From Corynebacterium aurimucosum (lineage in GTDB: Bacteria; Actinomycetota; Actinomycetes; Mycobacteriales; Mycobacteriaceae): 64,000 nt of DNA. This document shows positions 18,363-27,236 of the stretch, piece by piece. Location: the NCBI RefSeq assembly GCF_030408555.1, contig NZ_CP047048.1:1922001-1986000 (forward strand), in the 5' to 3' direction. The position numbers and the translations under genes were made by a program. Below the pieces are notes generated by a model that saw nothing but the letters and a program-made list of their open reading frames with translations, did not search any database and had not been told where the DNA came from. Numbering within the stretch: the stretch's first letter is position 1; each line of letters opens with the position of its first letter.

Positions 18363-18501
18363 CCACTAGGTAGCTCCACTACGTGTCCACGATTTGCGGG
18401 CAACCCCAGCTGTTTTAGCGCGGGTTTGTGTGGTTAGTAGTCTCCCCCACCCGGATTACATCGTTCGGCCATTGTTCTAGGAAGCTTCACATTTGAGGTA
18501 T

Positions 18502-18550
18502 ACCCTAACCGAACACTAATTCCGGAACCATACCAAGTGTTCGCTAGGGT
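18502..18550. repeat. Inverted repeat, possible resolvase (res-like) site
   Basis: ACCCTAACCGAACACT (18502-18517) and AGTGTTCGCTAGGGT (18536-18550) are inverted copies with a one-base difference, separated by 18 bases. It sits 5 bases upstream of a serine-resolvase fragment, the usual place for a res subsite. Confidence 0.45.
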
Positions 18551-18555
18551 TAAAC

Positions 18556-18696
18556 CCTGACCAAACCCCCGAACGCCAACACACCCAACTCAAAGCAGCC
18601 GGAGCAGTCCGCATCTACGCCGACCGCCAAAGCGGCCTTCGCCCTAGAGCACCCGCGGGCAACCGCCGAGCACGACGAAACCCCTCTCCGACTTAA
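18556..18696 (+). pseudogene. Serine recombinase (resolvase) N-terminal fragment
   Basis: The open frame reads PDQTPERQHTQLKAAGAVRI and continues YADRQSGLRPRAPAGNRR up to a TAA at 18694-18696. This matches the resolvase segment D-Q-x-x-x-R-Q-x-x-x-L-x-x-A-G-x-x-x-I-x-x-D-x-x-S-G, which normally follows the catalytic serine. The first 10 residues with the catalytic Ser and everything after about residue 50 are missing. It is a remnant of a transposon or invertase, not a working gene. Confidence 0.6.
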
Positions 18697-18710
18697 CGGA
18701 AAGGGGTTTC
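18677..18710 (-). terminator. Hairpin after tRNA-Val
   Basis: GAAACCCCT pairs with AGGGGTTTC around a 16-base loop, 7 bases beyond the tRNA 3' end. It probably terminates the tRNA transcript. Confidence 0.6.
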
Positions 18711-18716
18711 ATTTGG

Positions 18717-18789
18717 TGCGGCCTGAGGGGATCGAACCCCCGACCTACTGGGTGTAAACCAGTTGCTCTTCCAGCTGAGCTAAAGCCGC
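18717..18789 (-). tRNA. tRNA-Val (anticodon TAC)
   Basis: A 73-base cloverleaf on the minus strand. The acceptor stem is GCGGCTT/AGGCCGC, the D arm TAGCTCAGCTGGAAGAGC, the anticodon stem ACTGG/CCAGT with loop TTTACAC (anticodon UAC), and the T arm GGGGG-TTCGATC-CCCTC. The discriminator is A; CCA is not encoded. An IS and a resolvase fragment lie just downstream of its 3' end. Confidence 0.95.
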
Positions 18790-18902
18790 AGTACACTTGG
18801 TGTGCTCGAACAAGATTAGCCCATAGGCACCCGCAGCAACAAATCAGGGTGTGATTCGACGCCGCGAATGCCGCCTGAGCAGGTATATCCTGCGGTTATT
18901 CT

Positions 18903-19340
18903 TTAGGGCTTCTTGGTGTAGCCGCGGGCCACGAGGCAGGAACCCTGCCACTCGCCGAGGCGCTCAGCCTTGGTCTGTACGAGGCCGGCCAGCTGTGCGG
19001 ATTCGGAGATCTCACCCGGCTCCAGGTTGCCCGGCTTTCCAGCACCCGGGGTCAGCAGCCAGATGCGGCCGGAATCGCCCAGGGGACGGGTGGCATCCAC
19101 CAGCCCATCGACCAAGTCGCCGTCCTCCGCGCGCCACCACAGCAGCACGAGGTCACACAGCTCGTCGGTCTCCTCCTCGAGGAAGTCCTCCCCCAACACG
19201 TCCTCGATGGACTCAGAAATCGTGGAGTCACAGTCCTCGTCCCAGCCAAGTTCTAGGGCAATCTGGCCCTCCTCGATACCGAGCTTGGCTGCAAATCCCG
19301 TCACTCGCTGAGTTCCTTCCGATGAAGTAGTTGATGTCAT
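18903..19340 (-). CDS. DUF3052 family protein
   Basis: A 145-residue acidic soluble protein. The core VTGFAAKLGIEEGQIALELGWDED, then FLEEETDELCDLVLLWWRAEDGDLVD and WLLTPGAGKPG, is the DUF3052 signature. Actinobacteria usually place it next to aceE, as here. The start is MTSTTSSEG at 19340. A TAAAAT box 7 bases before it suggests a leaderless mRNA. The role is unknown; a regulatory link to the divergent pyruvate dehydrogenase gene is possible from context only. Confidence 0.88.
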   Translation of the reverse strand: MTSTTSSEGTQRVTGFAAKLGIEEGQIALELGWDEDCDSTISESIEDVLGEDFLEEETDELCDLVLLWWRAEDGDLVDGLVDATRPLGDSGRIWLLTPGAGKPGNLEPGEISESAQLAGLVQTKAERLGEWQGSCLVARGYTKKP

Positions 19341-19347
19341 GCAGAGT

Positions 19348-19353
19348 ATTTTA
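19348..19353 (-). promoter_or_regulatory. Putative -10 box of leaderless DUF3052 gene
   Basis: TAAAAT on the minus strand, 7 bases before the ATG at 19340. Confidence 0.4.
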
Positions 19354-19470
19354 ACGTCTACGGTGCACTTTTTCGCGTCGAACCGCCCCCGATCTCGCCC
19401 AGAGGTGGACATTTTCCCTCATAAAACCACCCGTGGGGGCCTCCGAGTGCCCCACCGCGAAAGGGGCGCG

Positions 19471-19476
19471 TATCCT
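19471..19476 (+). promoter_or_regulatory. Putative -10 box of aceE
   Basis: TATCCT about 38 bases before the aceE ATG. The short leader carries AGGAGG. Confidence 0.4.
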
Positions 19477-19513
19477 AGAGCAAGATCTGTGTACTACGAC
19501 CCAGGAGGATTTA

Positions 19514-22270
19514 ATGGCCGACTTGGACGCCCACAACGGCGACTCCAACTTTCCCATCGTTCGCGATGGCGTGGCAGCATACCTGCATGACTCCGACCCG
19601 GAGGAGACCCGCGAGTGGATGGACTCCCTCGATGGTCTTCTAGATTCTTCCGATCCGGAGCGCGCCCGCTACCTCATGCTGCGTCTTCTTGAGCGCGCTA
19701 CCGCTAAGCGCGTGCCGTTGCCGTCCCTGACGTCCTCGGATTTTGTTAACACCATCCCCACCTCCCTCGAGCCAGAGTTCCCGGGCGATGAGGAACTGGA
19801 GAAGCGCTACCGCCGCTGGATCCGCTGGAACGCGGCCATCATGGTGCACCGCGCGCAGCGCCCGGGCATCGGCGTCGGCGGACACATCTCTACTTACGCG
19901 GGCGCTGCCCCGCTGTACGAGGTGGGCCTGAACCACTTCTTCAAGGGCAAGGATGATCCCTCCGGCGGTGACCAGGTCTTCTTCCAGGGGCACGCATCCC
20001 CAGGCGTCTACGCCCGCGCCTTCATGGAGGGCCGCCTGAGCGAGGAGGACCTCGATGGCTTCCGCCAGGAGCACTCCCGCGGTGAGGGCAATGGCCTGCC
20101 TTCTTACCCGCACCCGCGTCTGATGCCGGACTTCTGGGAATTCCCCACCGTGTCCATGGGCCTTGGCCCGATCAACGCCATTTACCAGGCGCGCTTCAAC
20201 AAGTACCTGGAGAAGCGCGGCATTAAGGACACCTCCAAGCAGCACGTCTGGGCCTTCCTGGGTGACGGTGAGATGGATGAGCCGGAGTCTCGCGGTCTGC
20301 TACAGATGGCTTCCCTCTACGAGCTGGATAACCTGACCTTCGTGGTCAACTGCAACCTGCAGCGTCTCGACGGCCCGGTGCGCGGTAACACCCAGATCAT
20401 TCAGGAGCTGGAGTCCTTCTTCCGCGGTGCCGGCTGGTCCGTCATCAAGATTGTCTGGGGCCGCGGCTGGGACAAGCTGCTTGAAGCCGATAAGGACGGC
20501 GCCCTGGTCAACATCATGAACACCACCTCCGATGGTGACTACCAAACCTTCAAGGCTAACGACGGCGCTTATGTTCGCGAGCACTTCTTCGGCCGCGATG
20601 AGCGCACGCTCAAGCTGGTGGAGGACATGTCCGATGATGAGATTTGGGCACTACGCCGCGGCGGCCACGACTACCGCAAGATCTACGCCGCATACGACAA
20701 GGCGTTGAGCTACGCGGGCACCGGCCGCCCGACGGTCATCCTGGCCCACACCATTAAGGGCTACGGTCTGGGCCACAACTTCGAGGGCCGCAATGCGACC
20801 CACCAGATGAAGAAGCTGACGCTGGAGGATCTGAAGCTCTTCCGCGATAAGCAGGGCATCCCGATCAGCGACGAGCAGCTCGAAGCCGATCCGTACCTGC
20901 CGCCGTACTACCACCCGGGCAAGGATGCTCCGGAGATCAAGTACATGCTGGAGCGTCGTAAAGAGCTGGGCGGCTTCCTGCCGGAGCGCCGTGAGAACTT
21001 CGAGACGCTGACCACCCCGGATCTGTCCAAGCTGCGCTCGGTTCGCAAGGGTTCCGGCAAGCAGGACGTTGCCACGACCATGGCTCTGGTGCGTACCTTC
21101 AAGGAGCTCATGCGTGACAAGGAGCTGGGCAAGCGCGTCGTTCCGATCATTCCGGATGAGGCCCGCACCTTCGGTATGGACTCCTGGTTCCCGACTCTCA
21201 AGATCTGGAACCCACGCGGCCAGAACTACGTCCCAGTGGACCATGACCTCATGCTCTCCTACCGCGAGGCCACGGACGGCCAGATTCTGCACGAGGGCAT
21301 TTCTGAGGCAGGCGCAGCTGCCTCCTTCACCGCAGCAGCGACGTCCTACGCCACCCAGGGCGAGGCGATGATTCCGCTGTACATCTTCTACTCGATGTTC
21401 GGCTTCCAGCGCACCGGCGACGCCTTCTGGGCCGCCGGCGACCAGCTGGGACGCGGCTTCATCATCGGCGCGACCGCCGGCCGCACCACCCTGACCGGTG
21501 AGGGCCTGCAGCACATGGACGGCCACTCCCCAATCTTGGCGTCGACCAACCCGGCTGTGGAGGTCTACGACCCAGCCTTCGGCTACGAGATTGCGCACCT
21601 GGTCCCCCGCGGTATCGAGCGCATGTACGGCGAGGACAACGAGCCAATCATGTACTACATCACCGTGTACAACGAACCGGTCAAGCAGCCTGCCGAGCCG
21701 GAGAACCTCGATGTCGAGGGCCTGCACAAGGGCATCTACCACTACAACACCGCTGAGTCCGGCTCCATCCCTGCCAACATCCTGGCCTCCGGTGTGGGTA
21801 TGTACGAGGCTCTGCGCGCCCAGGAGATCCTGGCTGAGAACTACGACGTCAAGGCTTCGCTGTTCTCCGTCACGTCCTGGGTCAAGCTGGCTCGCGACGG
21901 TGCTGCCCGCAACCAGGAGGCGCTGCGCAAGGGCACGGAGCCGACCGAGGCTTTCGCTACCTCCCAGCTCAAGAGCTTCGAGGGACCGTTCGTCGGCGTC
22001 TCCGACTTTGCCACGGACCTGCAGGAGCAGATTCGCCCCTACGTCCCGGGTGAGTACATCGTCCTGGGCGCAGACGGCTTCGGCTTCTCCGACACCCGTG
22101 AGGGTGCTCGCCGCTACTTCAACATCGACGCCGAGTCCATCGTCGTCGGCGTCCTCGAGGGCCTCGCCCGCGAAGGCAAGGTGGAGCGCAGCACCGTAGA
22201 GAAGGCGGCCCGCGAGCTGAAGCTCGACGACCCGACCGCCACCGTCTCCACGTCCTCCGATGAGGACTAA
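19514..22270 (+). CDS. aceE: Pyruvate dehydrogenase E1 component (homodimeric)
   Basis: A 918-residue thiamine-diphosphate enzyme that decarboxylates pyruvate and acetylates the lipoyl group of E2. Its length and motifs are of the AceE type: [16 protein letters not shown], the ThDP motif [12 protein letters not shown] through [12 protein letters not shown] (G-D-G...N-N type), HTIKGYGLG and [19 protein letters not shown] lies 5 bases before the ATG at 19514, so the longer frame (from 19433) is excluded. It stands alone, without aceF or lpd, as is usual in corynebacteria where the complex is mixed with oxoglutarate dehydrogenase. A hairpin terminator follows. Confidence 0.97.
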   Translation: MADLDAHNGDSNFPIVRDGVAAYLHDSDPEETREWMDSLDGLLDSSDPERARYLMLRLLERATAKRVPLPSLTSSDFVNTIPTSLEPEFPGDEELEKRYRRWIRWNAAIMVHRAQRPGIGVGGHISTYAGAAPLYEVGLNHFFKGKDDPSGGDQVFFQGHASPGVYARAFMEGRLSEEDLDGFRQEHSRGEGNGLPSYPHPRLMPDFWEFPTVSMGLGPINAIYQARFNKYLEKRGIKDTSKQHVWAFLGDGEMDEPESRGLLQMASLYELDNLTFVVNCNLQRLDGPVRGNTQIIQELESFFRGAGWSVIKIVWGRGWDKLLEADKDGALVNIMNTTSDGDYQTFKANDGAYVREHFFGRDERTLKLVEDMSDDEIWALRRGGHDYRKIYAAYDKALSYAGTGRPTVILAHTIKGYGLGHNFEGRNATHQMKKLTLEDLKLFRDKQGIPISDEQLEADPYLPPYYHPGKDAPEIKYMLERRKELGGFLPERRENFETLTTPDLSKLRSVRKGSGKQDVATTMALVRTFKELMRDKELGKRVVPIIPDEARTFGMDSWFPTLKIWNPRGQNYVPVDHDLMLSYREATDGQILHEGISEAGAAASFTAAATSYATQGEAMIPLYIFYSMFGFQRTGDAFWAAGDQLGRGFIIGATAGRTTLTGEGLQHMDGHSPILASTNPAVEVYDPAFGYEIAHLVPRGIERMYGEDNEPIMYYITVYNEPVKQPAEPENLDVEGLHKGIYHYNTAESGSIPANILASGVGMYEALRAQEILAENYDVKASLFSVTSWVKLARDGAARNQEALRKGTEPTEAFATSQLKSFEGPFVGVSDFATDLQEQIRPYVPGEYIVLGADGFGFSDTREGARRYFNIDAESIVVGVLEGLAREGKVERSTVEKAARELKLDDPTATVSTSSDED

Positions 22271-22289
22271 GGCTAGAGCTTAAGGCCTC

Positions 22290-22322
22290 AAGCCCCTTCT
22301 GCCTGAGCAGGAGGGGCTTTCT
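22290..22322 (+). terminator. Rho-independent terminator of aceE
   Basis: AAGCCCCTTCT pairs with AGGAGGGGCTT (one G-U) around GCCTGAGC, followed by TTCT, 19 bases after the aceE stop. Confidence 0.75.
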
Positions 22323-22485
22323 CATGCTCAACTCATGTTCCAGCCCAGGGGCAACTGCCCTTGTTGCCAAAGCTCTGGCCAGATCTTGAATCAGAGGCTA
22401 TAACTTTGGCAGAACGGGCAGTTCGACCACCACAGGAGGCTCAGCCAACGCCGATAAAAGGCTCAGCAGCCATCAGCGGCGAGGA

Positions 22486-23499
22486 CTAGTTGCCGAGCAC
22501 GCGATCGAGGACCCTGCCCAAAGCCTTAGAGACCTCGCTAGGCTCTTCCAGGATGACCATGTGGCCGGCGCCATCGATGACGGTCAGGGTAGAGTCCGGC
22601 CAGTGGCGGGCAATGACCTCCGATTGGCGGCGCGGGGTCACAATGTCATGCTGGCCCACCACGATTTCCCCCGGCACGCTGCGCAGCCGCGCCGTTGCGC
22701 CGTACTCGGAGTGCTCCACCAAATCATCGAAGAAGCCCGCGTAGCTCGACATCGGGGTATCCAGCAGCATCGCCACGTGGAATTGCAGCTTGTCCATCTG
22801 CGGGAAGCCCTGCAACAGCGCCGCAAACACCGGGGCGATGAGTGCTGCTGCCTCGAAGCGCACGCGGTTGAGCCGGTTCGGCAGCTTCAGGCAAGCGCGG
22901 TAGACCATGCCCAGCGTCTTCGATTCCAAGATGCGAGCCACGCCAGCGGCGGCAAAACGCTGCATCGAGGTGGCCACCAGCGCCATTCCTTCGACGCGAT
23001 CAAAGACATCCCGCGGGGCGCGGCGTAATAAATTCAGCGCGATCATCCCGCCCATGGAATGCCCGAGGAGGACCAAGGGCCCCTCGGTGGCGCGCTCGGA
23101 AATCACGGCCAGCACGTCATCGGCCGCGCCCCGCACCGTGCACTGCGCGGGGGCGACGTGGGTGGATTGGCCGTGGCCGCGGACATCGACAAGCAGGCAG
23201 CGCACCGTTGGATAGTTACGGCGCACGTCGTTGACCTGGGAGTAGAAGCTCTCAGCAGACAGGCAATAGCCGTGGATGAAAACCGCGGTGACCTCCGCAT
23301 CCTCAGGGCCCACCTCGTACCAGGCCACGCGCACGCCGTCGTTATCCACGAAGCCCGAGTCGCTCACTCCTGTCAGCCCTGGCTTTGTTGTGAGATCATG
23401 CAGATCGTTGTGGACGGTGTGCTCGACGGCGCGCATGCGGGGGCGAACCCGGCGCGACCAGCTGCGGGCGATGGCGGAGGAACGTGCTCGAATAACCAT
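22486..23499 (-). CDS. Alpha/beta hydrolase
   Basis: A 337-residue hydrolase. The oxyanion motif is FIHGYCLS, the nucleophile elbow LLGHSMGGMIALNLL, the acid Asp in VVGQHDIVTP, and the catalytic His in GAGHMVILEEP. The triad is complete. The N-terminus is basic (MVIRARSSAIARSWSRRVRP) and could be a membrane-facing or export segment, but no clear hydrophobic core follows. The substrate is unknown; such genes beside an ACP are often lipases, esterases or thioesterases. The start at 23499 fits a TAGTAT box (23509-23514) giving a nearly leaderless mRNA; Met22 is an alternative start. Confidence 0.88.
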   Translation of the reverse strand: MVIRARSSAIARSWSRRVRPRMRAVEHTVHNDLHDLTTKPGLTGVSDSGFVDNDGVRVAWYEVGPEDAEVTAVFIHGYCLSAESFYSQVNDVRRNYPTVRCLLVDVRGHGQSTHVAPAQCTVRGAADDVLAVISERATEGPLVLLGHSMGGMIALNLLRRAPRDVFDRVEGMALVATSMQRFAAAGVARILESKTLGMVYRACLKLPNRLNRVRFEAAALIAPVFAALLQGFPQMDKLQFHVAMLLDTPMSSYAGFFDDLVEHSEYGATARLRSVPGEIVVGQHDIVTPRRQSEVIARHWPDSTLTVIDGAGHMVILEEPSEVSKALGRVLDRVLGN

Positions 23500-23508
23500 G
23501 ACATTTCA

Positions 23509-23518
23509 ATACTAGACT
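23509..23518. promoter_or_regulatory. Overlapping divergent -10 boxes
   Basis: On the plus strand TAGACT (23513-23518) lies 7 bases before the ACP ATG. On the minus strand TAGTAT (23509-23514) lies 9 bases before the hydrolase ATG. The two boxes share bases, so RNA polymerase cannot occupy both promoters at once. Confidence 0.45.
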
Positions 23519-23525
23519 GGGCCCC

Positions 23526-23828
23526 ATGGCTAATGACCTTTCAGCGCAACTCCAAGCCCGCTTCGGCTCCGCGCCGGCAGAAGAGAAAGATTCTGCCCCC
23601 GCCGGCGACGCCTATAGTGAGCTCACCCGCCTCATCACAAAGGTGACCGGCGTGGAGGAAGGCCTGGAGCGCGAAGCGAAGTTGGAGGACCTGGGGGTTG
23701 AATCACTCGAGCGCATCGAATTAGCCGTGCGCCTCGAGGAAGCCTGCGGGGTCCGTCTTAATGAAGAAACCATGCTCTCCGTGACCACGGTGGGCGAACT
23801 TGCTGAGTATGTGGAGGAACACTCGTGA
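23526..23828 (+). CDS. Acyl carrier protein
   Basis: A 100-residue acidic protein. The phosphopantetheine site is LEDLGVESLERIELAVRLEE: the serine is present, but the usual D-S-L is E-S-L. The C-terminus has the TVGELAEYVEEH helix of ACPs. An N-terminal extension of about 28 residues is Ala/Glu/Lys rich. It carries acyl chains as thioesters for fatty-acid or other synthesis; which pathway cannot be told, and an AcpM-like role in mycolate metabolism is only suggested by the genus. It is probably a leaderless mRNA. Its stop overlaps the GTG start of the HAD gene. Confidence 0.88.
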   Translation: MANDLSAQLQARFGSAPAEEKDSAPAGDAYSELTRLITKVTGVEEGLEREAKLEDLGVESLERIELAVRLEEACGVRLNEETMLSVTTVGELAEYVEEHS

Positions 23829-24604
23829 TTTCTTATCTTTCGGACATGGACGGCGTCCTCATCAAGGAAGGGGAGATGATTCCCGGCGCGGATAAATTCA
23901 TCCAAGCGCTGAAGGATAACAACATCGAGTACATGGTTCTGACTAATAACTCGATGTCCACCCCGCGGGACCTGTCAGCACGTCTTCAGAACACAGGCCT
24001 GGATATCCCGGCGGAGCGCATCTGGACCTCCGCGACGGCCACGGCGGCTTTCCTCTCCAACCAGGCGGGGCTGTCCACGGCTTATGTCGTGGGCGAGTCT
24101 GGTCTGACCACCGCCCTGCACGAGGCCGGCTGGATTCTCAATGACCGGGACGCGGACTTCGTGGTCTTGGGTGAGACCCGCACGTATTCTTTTGAAGCCA
24201 TCACCACGGCAATCAATCTCATCCGCGACGGCGCGCGGTTCATTGCCACCAACCCGGATGTTACGGGCCCGGCCCCGCAGGGCGTGCTGCCAGCCACGGG
24301 CGCTGTCGCGGCACTCATCACCGCAGCGACCAACCGCGAGCCTTATTACGTGGGCAAGCCCAACCCGGTCATGATGCGCAGCGCGTTGAATAACATTGGC
24401 GCGCACTCGGAGAACACCGTGATGATCGGTGACCGCATGGATACCGACGTCAAGTCTGGCCTGGAGGCCGGCATGCGTAGCATCCTGGTGCGCTCCGGTA
24501 TCAGCGATGACCGCATCATCGAGCGCTATCCTTTCCGCCCGACGCGCATCATTGATTCCGTGGCGGACCTGCCGGAGCGTATCCTCGATCCCTTCGCGGA
24601 CTAG
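23825..24604 (+). CDS. HAD-IIA family phosphatase (NagD-like)
   Basis: A 259-residue HAD hydrolase. Motif I is LSDMDGVLIKEG (nucleophile Asp and the second Asp two residues on), motif II is VLTNNS, the lysine is in YYVGKPNPVMM, and motif IV is MIGDRMDTDVKSGLEAG. The C2 cap between motifs II and III is that of HAD-IIA enzymes such as NagD and p-nitrophenyl phosphatases. Small phosphorylated sugars or nucleotides are likely substrates. The GTG start shares GTGA with the ACP stop, so translation is coupled; a house-cleaning role beside the ACP is only an inference. Confidence 0.92.
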   Translation: MISYLSDMDGVLIKEGEMIPGADKFIQALKDNNIEYMVLTNNSMSTPRDLSARLQNTGLDIPAERIWTSATATAAFLSNQAGLSTAYVVGESGLTTALHEAGWILNDRDADFVVLGETRTYSFEAITTAINLIRDGARFIATNPDVTGPAPQGVLPATGAVAALITAATNREPYYVGKPNPVMMRSALNNIGAHSENTVMIGDRMDTDVKSGLEAGMRSILVRSGISDDRIIERYPFRPTRIIDSVADLPERILDPFAD

Positions 24605-24607
24605 GCC

Positions 24608-25087
24608 TTAGACCGCGCGCTTGACGACGCCCCGGAAACCGTACTCCCCTGCCAGCATCTCCACCGCGCGGCCCAGCGCTTCCAATTCGCTGGGCGTTCC
24701 GGTGAGCACTTGCTGGCAGCCGATTCCGGTGCAACCTGCGTTGGCGGCTTCCCCTTTAACTACGTTGTCGGCATCCGTCGTTATCGTGTTGTCGGCATTC
24801 ATGCTGACAACGTCCCATAGTGGGTCGCGACGCCAACGGGTGCACCACTGGGCGGTCAGCGGGTCATCGCCGGGGACGATGAATTCGCTTTCACTGCGAA
24901 TACAGCGCGCCATGGCGCGCTCAATGGCAGGGCGCAGGCTGCGCGGCATGCCTGAGATCTCTAGCACGGCTGTGCAGACCTCACCGCAGGCACGGTTGGG
25001 CCAACTATCCGCCGGGCTACCAAGTGGGGTGGCTGAAGCGGCCGGCACGGCGGCACCGGCCAGCTGCGGGTGAACGCGTTGATTCAC
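24608..25087 (-). CDS. Hypothetical protein, Cys/Trp-containing
   Basis: A 159-residue protein with no membrane segment. It has an Ala/Pro-rich head, then RACGEVCTAVLEISGMPRSL, a Trp-rich patch (QWCTRWRRDPLWDVVSM), and a tail with GCTGIGCQQVLTGTP. The paired cysteines might bind metal or form disulfides. AAAGGAG lies 8 bases before the GTG at 25087. A gene of unknown function sits at this position (after nagD) in other corynebacteria, so it is probably a real conserved gene. It converges with the HAD gene with 3 bases between stops. Confidence 0.65.
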   Translation of the reverse strand: MNQRVHPQLAGAAVPAASATPLGSPADSWPNRACGEVCTAVLEISGMPRSLRPAIERAMARCIRSESEFIVPGDDPLTAQWCTRWRRDPLWDVVSMNADNTITTDADNVVKGEAANAGCTGIGCQQVLTGTPSELEALGRAVEMLAGEYGFRGVVKRAV

Positions 25088-25486
25088 TCCTTAAACTCCT
25101 TTGACGTGCGAGTGATGGCACGCCGGCATGCGCCGACGCAAGACGAGCTTCGTCTTCCCCTACGAACTTGTCTTCATCACGTCACTCGCGCCGAGGCGCG
25201 AACACCGCCTGGTGTGGCCGCAGTATGTGGCCACGCGGTGCGTCGTTGTGTGACCACAATTTTCCCTTGCCACTTGGGCCACAACAACCCTCAACCTGCA
25301 CTTAAGCCCCCACAGCCTCAACAAAGACTTGAGACTTCTACCCCGAAATTCGCCCCACAAATCACTTGAACCACACAAGTTAACGCACGCACCATGCGCG
25401 CGTTGTCATCACAGCCCTCCCACTACCCCCGTCGCGGCGCACCGAAGGGCGCCGCGACGACGTCCAGGACCTTCGCACAACCGTGC
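25088..25486. other. Intergenic region without a gene
   Basis: About 400 bases between the start of the gene at 24608-25087 and the end of the serine hydrolase gene. The only structure I see is a 10-bp perfect stem with 8-base loop (25431-25458), which may end the hydrolase transcript. Open frames here have no coding character. Confidence 0.5.
25431..25458 (-). terminator. GC-rich hairpin after serine hydrolase gene
   Basis: GTCGCGGCGC and GCGCCGCGAC form a perfect 10-bp stem, about 30 bases beyond the stop at 25487. There is no U-run. Confidence 0.5.
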
Positions 25487-26290
25487 CTAGCGCGCCTGGC
25501 ACTCCTCCCAGATGGCCGTGTTGGACTCAGCCCACAGCGGCTTGCACCACTCACCAAAGTCACGGTCCGTGAGCGCCACCATGGCCCAATCACCCGCCAC
25601 CCACAGGTAAGTCCCGCTCATACCGAAGTGACCCACGGTATCGGCCGGCAAGCCACCCATCCATTGCTTCTTCTCGCCGTGGATTTCAAAGCCCAGCCCC
25701 CACGTACAGTCCTTGAAGCTGCCATAGCCGGGAACGATGCCGCGCAGCCCAGGGAACTGAACGCTGCGCATTTCCTCCACCGTCGAAGGATCGAGCAGGC
25801 TGGGCGAATGTACCTCGGCAGCAAAAGCAGCAAGGTCCTCCACGCTAGAAACCAAGCCGTGCCCGGCCGAACCTTCCAGGATCGTCGCCTGCATGCCGAG
25901 CGGGGCACACACGCCTTCAGCAAGGTATTCAGCAAAGGGAATATCGGTGGCCTTTTCCACTTCCTCGGCGGCCCACTCATAGCCGGCTGAGGAGTAGATG
26001 CGGCGCTCGCCGACTGGTTTTTGTTGCTCACGAGTATCAAAGCCCACCCCCGAGGCATGGGCCAAAAGATGGCGCAGCGTGGAGCCGTCAGGGCCTGCAG
26101 GCTGATCCAGCTCCACCGCCCCTTCTTCGACGGCCACCATCACCCCATAGGCGGCCACCAACTTGGTCACAGACGCCACCGGGAAGCGGCGGGAGGTATC
26201 TCCCAGCTGCTCTACCACCTCGCCGCGGTGCAGCAGGGCGGCAGCAACGGTATCGACTGGCCAGGACTCAAGAGAAGAAAAAGCGCTCAT
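25487..26290 (-). CDS. Serine hydrolase (beta-lactamase/PBP4* fold)
   Basis: A 267-residue protein with the S-x-x-K motif of class C type serine hydrolases (FPVASVTKLVAAYG), a Y-S-S-like second motif (RRIYSSAGYEWAAEEVE) and a C-terminal GHFGMSGTYLWV segment where H-x-G is expected. There is no signal peptide, so it is probably cytoplasmic. Homologues act as esterases or D-peptidases, and the substrate here is unknown. TGGAG precedes the ATG at 26290. It follows the excalibur gene by 20 bases on the same strand. The same gene family occurs near nagD in related species. Confidence 0.85.
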   Translation of the reverse strand: MSAFSSLESWPVDTVAAALLHRGEVVEQLGDTSRRFPVASVTKLVAAYGVMVAVEEGAVELDQPAGPDGSTLRHLLAHASGVGFDTREQQKPVGERRIYSSAGYEWAAEEVEKATDIPFAEYLAEGVCAPLGMQATILEGSAGHGLVSSVEDLAAFAAEVHSPSLLDPSTVEEMRSVQFPGLRGIVPGYGSFKDCTWGLGFEIHGEKKQWMGGLPADTVGHFGMSGTYLWVAGDWAMVALTDRDFGEWCKPLWAESNTAIWEECQAR

Positions 26291-26310
26291 GCGCTCCAGC
26301 TTAACGGGAC

Positions 26311-26958
26311 TTAGCGCGGATCGATTTCGCAGCCTACCCCGTCACCGTCTTTGTCGAACTTGGATCGGAATCCCGGCTCCCCCGCATAGATGGGGCGCTC
26401 CAGTGCGTTCCACACGTCCAAACAGCGAGTGAAGGATGCCGGAGCCGGCTTCGGTGCCGGGGCGGGAGCGGGCTTGGCCGCAGGCTTCGGAGCAGGAGCT
26501 GGTGCGGGCGCGGGAGCTGGCTGTGGTGCCGGAGCAGGCGCTGGTGCGGGAGCCGGGGCCGGCGCAGGGGCCGGCGGCGAAGGAATCAGACCTGGAAGCG
26601 GATTCGGGATGATGCGCTGCTGCACGGCCCAGTAGACGCCGCCAGCAATTGCCGCGAGAATGGCTGCGGAAATGCCCACGCCAAGAGCAATCTTCTCCCC
26701 CTGGGAGGACTGCTGGAACTCAGCATCATCTTCCTCGCTGGAAGAATCAGAGCTCTGCTCAGAGGACTCAGCATCCTGGATGGAGGATGCAGCGTCCTGC
26801 TCGGAGGACCAATCTGCACCAGTATCAGCGGCGGAGGAGTCAGCGGCAGGAGCCTCGACTCCCTGACCAGCAGTCTCCGCCTGAGCAGGAACAACAGCGG
26901 ATAAACAAAGAGAAACAGAGACAGAGGCGGCGAGAACCGCACGAGAGAACTTAGTCAT
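26311..26958 (-). CDS. Secreted/anchored excalibur-domain protein
   Basis: A 215-residue envelope protein. A signal peptide (MTKFSRAVLAASVSVSLCLS to AQA) is followed by a Ser/Asp/Glu-rich stretch, a membrane helix (IALGVGISAAILAAIAGGVYWAV), a long Pro-Ala repeat region and a C-terminal excalibur domain with the calcium-binding D-x-D-x-D-G-V-G-C-E motif (FDKDGDGVGCE) and the paired Cys in RCLDVW. The Pro-Ala region probably spans the cell wall and presents the domain outside. A TAACTT box 6 bases before the ATG suggests a leaderless mRNA. Confidence 0.9.
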   Translation of the reverse strand: MTKFSRAVLAASVSVSLCLSAVVPAQAETAGQGVEAPAADSSAADTGADWSSEQDAASSIQDAESSEQSSDSSSEEDDAEFQQSSQGEKIALGVGISAAILAAIAGGVYWAVQQRIIPNPLPGLIPSPPAPAPAPAPAPAPAPAPQPAPAPAPAPAPKPAAKPAPAPAPKPAPASFTRCLDVWNALERPIYAGEPGFRSKFDKDGDGVGCEIDPR

Positions 26959-26964
26959 AAAGAT

Positions 26965-26970
26965 AAGTTA
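26965..26970 (-). promoter_or_regulatory. Putative -10 box of leaderless excalibur gene
   Basis: TAACTT on the minus strand, 6 bases before the ATG at 26958. Confidence 0.35.
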
Positions 26971-27144
26971 TAGCCCGTGGTTCTTCCCCACAGGAAATTA
27001 CGCAATGAGCTGGGGCTGGATTGCCCCCGACACACGCTTCGTTAACGAATGACCCCGCCTTGGCGATACATAAGGTGTAGCGCATTGCGCCGCTGCACTT
27101 CCCTATCACTCATATCTCTGGTGCGGCCTCTCCAAGCGTTTCCC

Positions 27145-27166
27145 GGCAGCACCTCTCGGTGCTGCC
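27145..27166 (-). terminator. Hairpin downstream of mscCG
   Basis: GGCAGCACC and GGTGCTGCC form a perfect 9-bp stem with a 4-base loop, about 70 bases past the channel gene's stop. There is no clear U-run. Confidence 0.5.
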
Positions 27167-27236
27167 CCCTGAGTGCTGTACGGTGTTGCTGTCTCTCGGC
27201 GACGCTCTTCCAACCCTGTTGGGCTTTCTACAGGAC

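Larger units (their letters stand above)
17104..18390 (+). mobile_element. IS3-family insertion sequence, intact
   Basis: About 1.29 kb with two overlapping transposase frames and short terminal inverted repeats: GTGGACAC at 17104-17111 and GTGTCCAC at 18383-18390. Similarity between the ends fades beyond 8 bases, so the limits are approximate. I see no clear target-site duplication (flanks CGTTTA and GATTTG). The frame arrangement (orfB in the -1 frame of orfA) is typical of IS3. Confidence 0.85.

Noticed and set aside
17104..18390. Target-site duplication for the IS3 element
   Set aside because: The bases next to both ends do not match; none can be claimed.
20651..21742. 363-codon open frame antisense to aceE
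   Set aside because: It is a shadow of the GC-rich aceE codons; no ribosome site and no known motif.
26440..26590. Regular short repeats that might suggest a repeat array
   Set aside because: They encode the Pro-Ala stretch of the excalibur protein; no spacers, so not a CRISPR. I found no CRISPR array in the window.
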